Shown one piece after another: positions 34,267 through 42,510 of a stretch of DNA of 64,000 nucleotides; positions within the stretch are counted from its first letter, which is position 1; every line of letters starts with the position of its first letter. A program made the position numbers and the translations under genes. The notes under the pieces are model-generated. The model was not told the DNA's origin and did no database searches. It saw only the letters and a list, made by a program, of their open reading frames with translations. Source of the DNA: Kitasatospora purpeofusca (GTDB lineage: Bacteria; Actinomycetota; Actinomycetes; Streptomycetales; Streptomycetaceae); assembly GCF_000718025.1 (NCBI RefSeq), contig NZ_JODS01000002.1, forward strand, positions 496,001-560,000, read 5' to 3'.

Positions 34267-35486
34267 TACCGGTGGTAGACGGGCGTCAGCCCGCCCGAGA
34301 CCGGCGGCACGATCCAGCTCCAGTCGGCGGGCGTCGGCCGCCCGAGCCGCTTCTCCTGCGCGATGTGCTTGAGGAAGCGCTCCGACTCGGTGTGGTGGTC
34401 GGCCATGGTCACCCCGGCCTCCTGGAAGGAGTGCAGCACCGCGACGTTCAGCTCCACCAGCGCGCGGTCCCGCCAGAGCGTGCGCTCGTGGGAGGTGTCC
34501 AGGCCGAGCCGTTCGGCGACGGTGGCGAGCATCGCGTAGCGGTCGGCGTCGGCCAGGTTGCGGGCGCCGATCTCGGTGCCCATGTACCAGCCGTTGAACG
34601 GCGCGGTCGGGTAGCGGACGCCGCCGATCTCCAGCGTCATGTCGCTGATCGCCGGTACCGCGTACCAGCGCAGGCCGAGCTCGGCGAACCACGGGTGCTC
34701 GGGGTGCGAGAGCCGGACCTCCAGGGTGGTGTCCTCCGGCAGTTCGTACCATTCGGGCCGCTCGCCGGGCCGCTCCTGGACGAGCAGCGGCAGCACCTCG
34801 AACGGCTCCTCGCCGCACTTCCAGCCGAGGTCGCGGGCCCGGGCGGCGAGCTGCGCGCCGGCCGGGTCGCCGGTCCAGCCGCCGTCCGGGGCGGGGTGCC
34901 CGGCGTAGCGGATCAGCTGCTGGTTGACGATCCGGGCGGCCGGACGGCCCGGGCGGTCGGGGGCGAACACGGAGACCACGGGGCGGATCCGCCCGCCGTT
35001 GGTGGCGGTGCGCAGGTGGTCGAAGCACTCGGCGGCGATGTCGTCGGCGGAGGAGAGGTGGCGCAGGTCGCGCACCACCAGGCTGCGCCAGTACAGCCGG
35101 CCGATGCAGCGGGCGGCGTTGCGCCAGGCGAGCCGGGCGCCGTGGGCGAGTTCGGCGGGGGTGTGCTCGTAGGTGCCGGTGCGGTCGATCTCGTCGAGCA
35201 CGGCGCGGACCCGGGCGGCGGCGTCGCCGGCGGCGGGTTGCTCGCGGTGGAACTGCCGGACGAACTCGGCCGCCTGCCGGGGGTCGGTGAAGTGGTCCTC
35301 GTCGGCCGGTTCCGGGGCGGCGGTGCCCGGGGGTTCCTCGGGCACCAGGTGGCCGTGGACGTGGCCGTGCGAGTAGGGGCAGGCGCCGACGGGTGCGGCG
35401 GTGGCGCGGCGCGGACCGCGGTCGGTTCGGTCACCGCGGTCGCCGCGAATGCTGCGGGTGCGTAGCCGGTCGAAGATCAAGGACAT
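34209..35486 (-). CDS. nos: Nitric oxide synthase oxygenase
   Basis: The protein has 425 residues. Diagnostic features are present: the heme-thiolate Cys127 in AWRNAARCIGR, the substrate Glu305 in FNGWYMGTEIG, and the pterin-side WSWIVPPVSGG near the end. As in other bacterial NOS there is no reductase domain, so electrons must come from a separate partner. It oxidises L-arginine to citrulline and NO. The first 60 residues are an Arg- and His-rich extension. ATG at 35486 is only one base from AGGAGG; TTG at 35480 has better spacing. It follows the MFS gene by 118 bp on the same strand. No P450 gene of the thaxtomin type is near. Confidence 0.95.
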   Translation of the reverse strand: MSLIFDRLRTRSIRGDRGDRTDRGPRRATAAPVGACPYSHGHVHGHLVPEEPPGTAAPEPADEDHFTDPRQAAEFVRQFHREQPAAGDAAARVRAVLDEIDRTGTYEHTPAELAHGARLAWRNAARCIGRLYWRSLVVRDLRHLSSADDIAAECFDHLRTATNGGRIRPVVSVFAPDRPGRPAARIVNQQLIRYAGHPAPDGGWTGDPAGAQLAARARDLGWKCGEEPFEVLPLLVQERPGERPEWYELPEDTTLEVRLSHPEHPWFAELGLRWYAVPAISDMTLEIGGVRYPTAPFNGWYMGTEIGARNLADADRYAMLATVAERLGLDTSHERTLWRDRALVELNVAVLHSFQEAGVTMADHHTESERFLKHIAQEKRLGRPTPADWSWIVPPVSGGLTPVYHRYYDPVDPELRPAFVAREPW

Positions 35487-35604
35487 CCCTCCTGCGGGAC
35501 AGGAAACCGGAGGTGTCCGGCCCGCCGCAGAGAGTGAACGATTCAGCCCCCGCTCCCTGCGTCCAAGCGCTAGGGTGCGGGGGCTGATCCGGAGGAGGGC
35601 GGGC

Positions 35605-37059
35605 TCAGCCCATGTCCTCCAACCGGACGCCCTTGGTCTCCTTCATGAACCTCGCCACGAAGACGATCGACAGCGCCGCGAACACCGCGTACGCGAGGTA
35701 GGTCGCGGAGAGGCTCCAGCGCGAGAGCGCCGGGAACGAGACGGTGATCGCCCAGTTGGCGATCCACTGCGCGGAGGCGGCCACCGAGAGCGCGGCGGCG
35801 CGGATCCGGTTGGGGAACATCTCGCCCAGCATCACCCAGACCACCACGCCCCAGGAGAGCGCGAAGAACAGCACGAAGGCGTTGGCGGCGATCAGCGCCA
35901 CGGTGCCCTGGAGGTCGGGCAGGGTGACGTCGTCCCCGCTGCCGGTGGCGGAGGAGAACGCCCAGGCGCAGGCGCCCAGGGCGACGGCCATGCCGGCCGA
36001 GCCGATCAGGGCGAGCGGCTTGCGGCCGATCCGGTCGACCAGCAGGATCGCGATCACGGTGCCGAGGATGTTGATGACCGAGCCGATGAAGCTGATCAGC
36101 AGCGAGTTGGACTGGTCGATGCCGACGGACTGCCAGAGGATCGACGAGTAGTAGAAGATCACGTTGATGCCGACGAGCTGCTGGAAGACCGACAGGCCGA
36201 TGCCGACCCAGACGATCGGCAGCAGGCCGAACCGGCCGCCGAGCAGGTCGCGGAAGCGCGGGCGGTGGTCGGAGTCGATCAGGCCGCGGATCTCGGCGAT
36301 CCGGGCCTCGGTGTCGGAGTCCCGGCCCTCGATGTCGGCGAGCACGGCGCGGGCCTCGTCGAGGCGGTCGGCGGCGATCAGGAAGCGCGGCGACTCGGGG
36401 ATGGTCGAGGCCAGCGCGAAGTAGACGGCGGCCGGCACGACGCAGATGCCGAGCATCCACTGCCAGGCCTCCAGGCCGAGCAGGTGGCCGCGGGTGTCGC
36501 CGCCGGCGGCGTCCGCCAGCAGCCAGTTGACCAGCTGCGAGATCGCGATGCCGAGCACGATCGCGGCCTGCTGGAAGGAGGCGAGCCGGCCCCGGTACTT
36601 GGTCGGCGCCACCTCGGCGATGTAGGTCGGGGCGATGACCGAGGCGATGCCGATGGCCGCCCCGCCGAGGACCCGCCAGAAGGCGAGGTCCCAGGCGGAG
36701 AACGGCAGCATCGAGCCGATCGCGCTGACCGCGAAGAGCAGCGCCCCGGCCTTCATCACGGTGATCCGGCCGTATCGGTCGGCGAACCGGCCGGCCAGGG
36801 CGGCGCCGACGGCCGAGCCCAGCAGCGCGGAGGAGACGATCAGGCCGGTCACGCCGTCGCCGACGCCGAACTTCTCCTGGATGCCGGAGACCGCGCCGTT
36901 GATCACGGAGCTGTCGTAGCCGAACAGGAAGCCGCCGAGGGCCGCGGCGGCGGTGATGAAGACGACGAAGCCGAGCCGGCCGGACGGTGCCGGCCCGGTC
37001 TCCGCCTCCGAGGGCCCCGAGGGCCCCGAGGGCTCCACGGACTGCTGGGTGACGCTCAC
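35605..37059 (-). CDS. Sugar-porter family MFS transporter
   Basis: The protein has 484 residues with GTG at 37059 and AGGAG 8 bases before it. Twelve membrane segments are visible. Sugar-porter signatures are clear: 'FLFGYDSSVINGA' in TM1, RFADRYGRITVM after TM2, PTYIAEVAPTKYRGRLAS after TM4, PESPRFLI before the central loop, and GEMFPNRIRAAALSVA. It probably imports a hexose or polyol by proton symport. It lies between egtD and nos on the same strand, with 139 bp and 118 bp gaps; co-transcription is possible but not shown. Confidence 0.93.
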   Translation of the reverse strand: MSVTQQSVEPSGPSGPSEAETGPAPSGRLGFVVFITAAAALGGFLFGYDSSVINGAVSGIQEKFGVGDGVTGLIVSSALLGSAVGAALAGRFADRYGRITVMKAGALLFAVSAIGSMLPFSAWDLAFWRVLGGAAIGIASVIAPTYIAEVAPTKYRGRLASFQQAAIVLGIAISQLVNWLLADAAGGDTRGHLLGLEAWQWMLGICVVPAAVYFALASTIPESPRFLIAADRLDEARAVLADIEGRDSDTEARIAEIRGLIDSDHRPRFRDLLGGRFGLLPIVWVGIGLSVFQQLVGINVIFYYSSILWQSVGIDQSNSLLISFIGSVINILGTVIAILLVDRIGRKPLALIGSAGMAVALGACAWAFSSATGSGDDVTLPDLQGTVALIAANAFVLFFALSWGVVVWVMLGEMFPNRIRAAALSVAASAQWIANWAITVSFPALSRWSLSATYLAYAVFAALSIVFVARFMKETKGVRLEDMG

Positions 37060-37198
37060 GATCTTGACTCCTGGTACTCAACGCTGAGCTTGGTAGCCGA
37101 GATCGTAACCCCTCAATGTTCAAGTGTTGTACGTGGGATGCCGCTCAACTGCCTCCGCCGATTAGTAAGGTGAACAATCAAATCGGAGGCGGGTCCGC

Positions 37199-38170
37199 TC
37201 AGGCCGGGTGGGCCAGCGAGAGCCCGAACCGGCCCCGGTCGTCCGTCCACCAGGCCGAGAGCCGCAGTCCGGCCGCCGCCAGCTCCTCGGCCACCCGCTC
37301 CCGGCGGAACTTCGCCGACACCTCGGTGCGCAGCTCCTCGCCCTGCGCGAAGGTCACCGGCAGGTCCAGCGCCGGGATCTTCACGGTCTGCTCGACCAGC
37401 GAGCGCAGCCGCATCTCGATCCACTCCCGCTCCGGGTCCCAGAGCGCCACGTGCTCGAACGAGTCCGGCTCGAAGTCGGCGGACAGCTCGCGGTTCAGCA
37501 CGTTGAGCACGTTGCGGTTGAACTCCGCGGTCACCCCGGCCGCGTCGTCGTAGGCGGCGACCAGCACCGCCGGGTCCTTGACCAGGTCGGTGCCGAGCAG
37601 CAGGAAGTCGCCGGGGTCGAGCGCCTCGCGCAGCCCGCGCAGGAAGGCGGCCCGCTCGGGCGGCAGCAGGTTGCCGAGGGTGCCGCCGAGGAAGGCGACC
37701 AGGCGGGGGCCGCCGGCCGGCGGCAGGTCGAGCCGGGCGGTGAAGTCGGCCAGGACGCCGTGCACCGCGAGGCCCGGGTACTCGTCGGCGAGGGCCTCCC
37801 CGGCCGCGGTCAGCGCGCTCTCGCTGACGTCCACCGGCACGTACGTCCCCAGCGTGCCCAGGTCGCGCAGCGCGTCCAGGAGCAGCCGGGTCTTCTCGGA
37901 GGAGCCGGAGCCGAGCTCGACCAGGGTGCGGGCCCCGGTGGCGGCGGCGATCTCGCCGGCCCGGGCGGTGAGGATGGCCCGCTCGGCGCGGGTCGGGTAG
38001 TACTCGGGCAGCCGGGTGATCTCCTCGAACAGCTCGCTGCCCCGCGCGTCGTAGAACCACTTGGGCGGCAGCGTCTTGGGCTCGGCGGTGAGGCCGGACT
38101 GGACGTCGTGCCGCAGCGCCGTGCTGAAGTGGTCGGCGGGCAGCAGTCGGGTGAGATCAAAGGTGCTCAT
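37199..38170 (-). CDS. egtD: L-histidine N-alpha-methyltransferase EgtD
   Basis: The protein has 323 residues, the usual EgtD length. It contains 'KWFYDARGSELFEEITRLPEYYPTR' spread over residues 38-62 (typical EgtD start region), the SAM-binding TLVELGSGSSEKTR, and FLGGTLGNL. EgtD trimethylates histidine to hercynine, the first committed step of ergothioneine synthesis. It is the fourth gene in the egtABCD set and follows egtC after 83 bp. Confidence 0.95.
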   Translation of the reverse strand: MSTFDLTRLLPADHFSTALRHDVQSGLTAEPKTLPPKWFYDARGSELFEEITRLPEYYPTRAERAILTARAGEIAAATGARTLVELGSGSSEKTRLLLDALRDLGTLGTYVPVDVSESALTAAGEALADEYPGLAVHGVLADFTARLDLPPAGGPRLVAFLGGTLGNLLPPERAAFLRGLREALDPGDFLLLGTDLVKDPAVLVAAYDDAAGVTAEFNRNVLNVLNRELSADFEPDSFEHVALWDPEREWIEMRLRSLVEQTVKIPALDLPVTFAQGEELRTEVSAKFRRERVAEELAAAGLRLSAWWTDDRGRFGLSLAHPA

Positions 38171-38253
38171 GACAGGCGGATCCTCTGTTCAGGAAGTGAA
38201 GATATTGGCGGCCGGGAATGCGGCGCTCCGAGTGCGGAGGACGCTCCCGGCGC

Positions 38254-38991
38254 TCAGAGCGGCTTGACGGTCACGCCGTCCGGTCCGGCCAGCAGCAGCG
38301 ACCGGTCCGGCACGGTGGTCCAGTCGGGGTGGTCGTCGGAGGGCTCCGAGGCCACCAGCACCCCGAGGCCCGGCAGGGTCCGGTGGTGCAGGGTGTCGCC
38401 CCAGGCGGTGGCGGCGATCTCCCGGCCGTCGGTGAGCAGCAGGTTCATCCGGCCGGTGGTGTGCGCGGCCGCGTCCGCGACCGTGCCGGCCAGCGCGTCG
38501 CCGAGTGCGGCGCCCGCGCGCAGCCGGTGCAGGGCGAGCGCCCACAGCAGGGCCGAGTCGGTGCGGGCCACCAGGCCGAGCAGTTCGGCGGGCGGCAGCA
38601 GCGCGGCCAGCGCGCCGGTCCGCTCCGGCCAGCCGGCCAGCGCCCCGTTGTGGCTGAACAGCCAGCGCCCGGCGGCGAACGGCGCGGCCGCCTCCTCGCC
38701 GGCCGCGCAGCCCTCGGTGGCCGAGCGGACCGCCGCCAGCAGCGCCCGGGTGCGCAGGACCCGGGCGAGGTCGCCGAAGGAGGTGTCCGCCCAGATCGGC
38801 CCGGCCCGCCGGTAGCGGGCGGGCACCTCGTCGCCGTCCGCGTACCAGCCGAGGCCGAAGCCGTCCACGTTGACCGTGCCGTACTGCTGGAGGCGCGGGG
38901 CCCAGGACTGCCGGTGGAGGCCGAACGGCGGCTCCACCAGCAGCGCCCGGGGCGACACCGGCTCGCCGACGTAGGCGAGGTGGCGGCACAT
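38254..38991 (-). CDS. egtC: Gamma-glutamyl hercynylcysteine sulfoxide hydrolase EgtC
   Basis: The protein has 245 residues. It starts with MCRHLAYVG, where Cys2 is the N-terminal nucleophile of class II glutamine amidotransferase-type enzymes. 'NVDGFGLGWYADG' and FSHNGALAGW are the other conserved parts. EgtC removes the gamma-glutamyl group from the sulfoxide intermediate. The ATG overlaps the egtB stop (ATGA), so the pair is coupled. Confidence 0.95.
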   Translation of the reverse strand: MCRHLAYVGEPVSPRALLVEPPFGLHRQSWAPRLQQYGTVNVDGFGLGWYADGDEVPARYRRAGPIWADTSFGDLARVLRTRALLAAVRSATEGCAAGEEAAAPFAAGRWLFSHNGALAGWPERTGALAALLPPAELLGLVARTDSALLWALALHRLRAGAALGDALAGTVADAAAHTTGRMNLLLTDGREIAATAWGDTLHHRTLPGLGVLVASEPSDDHPDWTTVPDRSLLLAGPDGVTVKPL

Positions 38992-40412
38992 CAGCCGGCC
39001 TCCCGGGCGGGGGCGGGGCCGGGCCCGTCCGTGACGTCGGCGGCGGTGCGGAACCCGGCGAAGATCTGCCTCCGGACCGGGTAGTCCCAGTTGCGGAAGG
39101 TGCCCCGGCAGGCGACCGGTGCCACCGCGAAGCAGCCGCCGCGCAGCACCTTGTACTCGGGCCCGAAGAACACCTCCGAGTACTCCCGGTACGGCCAGGC
39201 CCGGAAGCCGGGGTACGGCCGGAAGTCGCTGGCCGTCCACTCCCACACGTCGCCCATCAACTGCCGTGCCCCGTACGGCGACTGGCCGTCCGGGTAGCTG
39301 CCGGCCGGGGCCGGGCGCAGGTGCCGCTGGCCCAGGTTGGCGTGCTCGGGGCCGGGGGCGCCGTCGCCCCACGGGTAGCGGCGCGAGCGGCCGGTGGCCG
39401 GGTCGTGCCGGGCGGCCTTCTCCCACTCCGCCTCGGTCGGCAGCCGCCGTCCGGCCCACCGGGCGTAGGCGTCCGCCTCGTACCAGCTGACGTGCAGCAC
39501 CGGCTCGTCGAGCGGGACGGGCTCCAGTACGCCGAACCGGCGGCGCAGCCACTGGCCGTCCTCGCGGCGCCAGAACAGCGGCGCGGTGAGGTCGGCGCTG
39601 CGTCGGTGCGCCCAGCCCTCCGCGGTCCACCAGTGCGGCTCGTCGTAGCCGCCGTCCTCGACGAACCGCAGGTAGGCGCCGTTGGTGACGGGGGTGGTGT
39701 CCAGCCGGTAGGCGGGCAGGTCGACCCGGTGGGCCGGGCGTTCGTTGTCCAGTGCCCAGGGCTCGGTGTCGGTGCCCATGGTGAACGGGCCGGCCGGGAC
39801 GAGCACCTCGGCGGGCAGCGCGGCGGCGTCGGCGGGGGCGGGCGGGGGTGCCGGGGCGGCCAGCGCGGGTTCGCCCCTGCGCAGCTGATGGGTGATCAGC
39901 ATCGTTTCGTCGTGCTGCTGTTCGTGCTGGGCGATCATGCCGAAGGCGAACCCGGCGTCGAGCAGCGGCGCCCCCTCCAGCGGGCTGGCGGCGAGCAGGT
40001 CGAGCACCCGGCCGCGCACCTCGCCGGCATAGGCGCGGGCCTCCCCGGGCGGCAGCAGCGGCAGGGTGGGGCGCTCGGAGCGGGGGTGCTCGAAGGCGTC
40101 GTAGAGCGGGTCGATCTCGGGGTGCATCGGATCGCGGCCGCCGATGTTGCGCAGCAGCCAGAGCTCCTCCTGGTTGCCGATGTGGGCGAGGTCCCAGACC
40201 AGCGGCGACATCAGCGGGGAGTGCTGGGCGGTGAGGTCGTGGTCCTCGACGCAGTCGGTGAGCGCGGCGGTGCGGGCGCGGGCGGCCAGCAGCTCGGCGG
40301 CGATGGTCTCCCGCAGGGCCTCGGGCGACAGGGCCTCCGGCGATTGCGGCTTCAGGGAGGCAGGAGGGCGGCCCTCCCGGGCGCTGCGGTCGGCGCGGGC
40401 GTCGTCGATCAT
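38991..40412 (-). CDS. egtB: Ergothioneine sulfoxide synthase EgtB
   Basis: The protein has 473 residues. The N-terminal DinB-like domain carries the iron ligands: His77 in WDLAHIGNQEE and His163/His167 in IAQHEQQHDE. The C-terminal formylglycine-enzyme-like domain shows VPAGPFTMGTD, 'RRLPTEAEWEKAAR', MGDVWEWTASDF and VLRGGCF. EgtB uses iron and oxygen to join hercynine to gamma-glutamylcysteine. ATG at 40412 overlaps the egtA stop. A Pro/Ala linker (about 185-200) separates the domains. Confidence 0.96.
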   Translation of the reverse strand: MIDDARADRSAREGRPPASLKPQSPEALSPEALRETIAAELLAARARTAALTDCVEDHDLTAQHSPLMSPLVWDLAHIGNQEELWLLRNIGGRDPMHPEIDPLYDAFEHPRSERPTLPLLPPGEARAYAGEVRGRVLDLLAASPLEGAPLLDAGFAFGMIAQHEQQHDETMLITHQLRRGEPALAAPAPPPAPADAAALPAEVLVPAGPFTMGTDTEPWALDNERPAHRVDLPAYRLDTTPVTNGAYLRFVEDGGYDEPHWWTAEGWAHRRSADLTAPLFWRREDGQWLRRRFGVLEPVPLDEPVLHVSWYEADAYARWAGRRLPTEAEWEKAARHDPATGRSRRYPWGDGAPGPEHANLGQRHLRPAPAGSYPDGQSPYGARQLMGDVWEWTASDFRPYPGFRAWPYREYSEVFFGPEYKVLRGGCFAVAPVACRGTFRNWDYPVRRQIFAGFRTAADVTDGPGPAPAREAG

Positions 40413-41782
40413 GGCGTGGCCTCCTCCGGGGGAGTGCGTCGGGTGCCGGAGCGCAGGGCGTCCAGCTGGTCGTCGGCCGGGCAGCGGCCGCGCGCGGGAT
40501 AGCGCTCGGCGAAGGCGGCGACGGTGGCGCGCAACTGCTCGGCGCCGGGCAGTCGGCCCAGCGCGGCGTCCGCGGCGGCGAAGCAGGTGAGGGTGGCGCG
40601 GCGCAACTCGGGGTCGGCCGTCGCCAGGGCGGCGGCCCGGCGCCAGGCGTCGCTGCGCGGTGCGCGCGGACCGTCGGTGCCGGGCGGCGGCTCCAGCGGT
40701 TCCAGGGCGGCGAGCGCGGTGTCCGCGGCGACCGGGTCGTCCAGCAGCGCGGTGACCAGCGCGGCGGGGACGATCCAGCCGTCCCCGGGCTGGGCGTCGA
40801 TCATCCGCAGTTCCAGGTGGCCGCGCGGGCGGACCGGCGGGAACAGCGTGGTGCGGTGGTAGTCGAGGTCGGCCAGGGTGGGCGGCCGTTCGCCGCCGCC
40901 GCGCAGCCAGTCCAGGAAGGTCAGTCCGGCGGGCGCGGTCCACGGCAGGCCGTCGCGGCGGCGCACGCAGAGCACCTGGGCGTCCAGCACGTACCTGGTC
41001 CAGGCCTCGCGCGGGTCGCCGTGGTCGGGCGCGGGGGCCAGCGTGCGGGAGGGGTCCATCCGGGACCAGACGGTCTGCCGGGTGGACCGGTGCCCGGTGG
41101 GGCGGCCGTCCAGCAGCGGCGAGTTGGCGAAGGCGGCGACCAGCACCGGGCCGAGCCGGTGGGCGAGGCGCCAGCGGCGGTCCAGTGCCTGCGGGCCGCT
41201 CTCCGCCCCGGCGTCCAGGCAGACCTGGAGCGAGGCGGTGCCGGTCATCATGATCCGGCCCCAGGGCCCGGCCGCGTCGAAGTGGTGCTCCATCGCGACG
41301 TAGCGCGGGTGGTCCAGCACCCTGCGGCGGGGGCGGGCCAGTGGGTCGGTGCCGGTGCCGGTGAGGCGCAGGCCCTGGGCGGCGAAGGCGTTCCGCAGGG
41401 CGGCGAGGTCACGCCGGGTGTCGGCGACGCAGCCGGTGAGGCTGTCGGCGGGTGGGGAGCTGAGCTCTACCTGACCGCCGGGTTCGAGGGTGAGGCGGGC
41501 ACCGGAGGGGAGCGAAGTCCCGTCGGGGCCGCCGAGCGGCAGTGCGTCCAGTGCGGCGTGCAGTCGTTCCGGAGGGACGGGTTCGTCGGGACATCGGTCG
41601 TCGTGGACGAACCACTCCAGCTCCACGCCGACCAGCCGGGGCGGGCCGATCTTGAAGCAGACGCCGGTCATGTGGTTGCGCGCCGCGGACTCGGTGAGCG
41701 GGGTCACCGAAGCTGCGGGAGGCGCGACGCTCTGCCGGTCGGGCGGAGCGGACGGTCGGAGGGGTATCACCGGACTCACCAT
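40409..41782 (-). CDS. egtA: Glutamate-cysteine ligase EgtA
   Basis: The protein has 457 residues. It shows the GCS2-type pattern: VGVELEWFVHD, 'LTLEPGGQVELSSPP', 'MMTGTASLQVCLDAG' and GHLELRMIDAQPGDGW. EgtA makes gamma-glutamylcysteine, the sulfur donor for EgtB. It is the first gene of the egtABCD operon. egtE, the PLP lyase, is not in the window; in many actinomycetes it lies elsewhere or is replaced by another PLP enzyme. Confidence 0.94.
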   Translation of the reverse strand: MVSPVIPLRPSAPPDRQSVAPPAASVTPLTESAARNHMTGVCFKIGPPRLVGVELEWFVHDDRCPDEPVPPERLHAALDALPLGGPDGTSLPSGARLTLEPGGQVELSSPPADSLTGCVADTRRDLAALRNAFAAQGLRLTGTGTDPLARPRRRVLDHPRYVAMEHHFDAAGPWGRIMMTGTASLQVCLDAGAESGPQALDRRWRLAHRLGPVLVAAFANSPLLDGRPTGHRSTRQTVWSRMDPSRTLAPAPDHGDPREAWTRYVLDAQVLCVRRRDGLPWTAPAGLTFLDWLRGGGERPPTLADLDYHRTTLFPPVRPRGHLELRMIDAQPGDGWIVPAALVTALLDDPVAADTALAALEPLEPPPGTDGPRAPRSDAWRRAAALATADPELRRATLTCFAAADAALGRLPGAEQLRATVAAFAERYPARGRCPADDQLDALRSGTRRTPPEEATP

Positions 41783-41964
41783 CCTCGGGGCACGGGTGCG
41801 GCCCGGACTACCCTGCCCAGTCTGCTACGGACCATGCGGGGGCGCCGCGCAAACATCTGGTGAAGGACTGTCCTCGCAGGTCAGGGGCGATGCGAACGGG
41901 TGAATCGGGCCATTTCGACGCGCTCGGCCCAGCCTGCGCCCCAGCCTGCGCCCCGGCCGGCGCC

Positions 41965-42444
41965 TCAGCCCGTGGGGCGGCCCGGGCCTCCGGCCGGACG
42001 GGCGCCGAGGTGGGCCGCCAGCCCGCGTCGGCCGCGCCGCATCATCACCGCGTGGTTGGCCCGGAACAGCGGCCGGGCGGGCAGCGCCAGCAGGCGCAGC
42101 AGCGGCTTGGCCGGGCGGGTGTCCTCCTCGAACAGGACCAGGCTGCCGCCCGCGCCGTCCGCCGCGACCGTCCAGCGGGACCAGCCGGTGAGGTCGCCGT
42201 CCATGGCCGCCTCCAGCACCCCGGCGGCGCGGTCCTGGCGGACGGCGGTCAGCCCGATCACCAGCCGGTAGGGGAGCAGCGCCCGGACCAGCACCTCGCC
42301 CCGGTCCGGCCCGGTCTCCCGGACCGAGAGGATCTCCGGCCACCAGCGCGGATAGCCGGGGACGTCGGCGAGCGCCGCGAAGACCGCCGTCGGCGGGGCG
42401 GCCAGCCGCCAGACGCCGCGGAACCGGTAGTGGTTGGGGTCCAC
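41965..42444 (-). CDS. SRPBCC-family (polyketide cyclase/lipid-binding fold) protein
   Basis: The protein has 159 residues from the GTG at 42444, which opens VDPNHYRFRGVW. The pattern is that of the START/SRPBCC fold: 'LAAPPTAVFAALADVPGYPRWWPEI', a set of beta strands, and a long C-terminal helix. The motif 'PGYPRWWPE' is characteristic of cyclase/dehydrase-like members. These bind hydrophobic ligands in a cavity; the ligand here is unknown. It lies 66 bases downstream of the GH15 gene on the same strand and is probably co-transcribed. Confidence 0.88.
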   Translation of the reverse strand: MDPNHYRFRGVWRLAAPPTAVFAALADVPGYPRWWPEILSVRETGPDRGEVLVRALLPYRLVIGLTAVRQDRAAGVLEAAMDGDLTGWSRWTVAADGAGGSLVLFEEDTRPAKPLLRLLALPARPLFRANHAVMMRRGRRGLAAHLGARPAGGPGRPTG

Positions 42445-42510
42445 GGGGGCACTGTAGTCCGGGCCGGGCCCGCTCCGGCAGGGCACCTGCCCGCGGCCGC
42501 ACCGGCGCGG

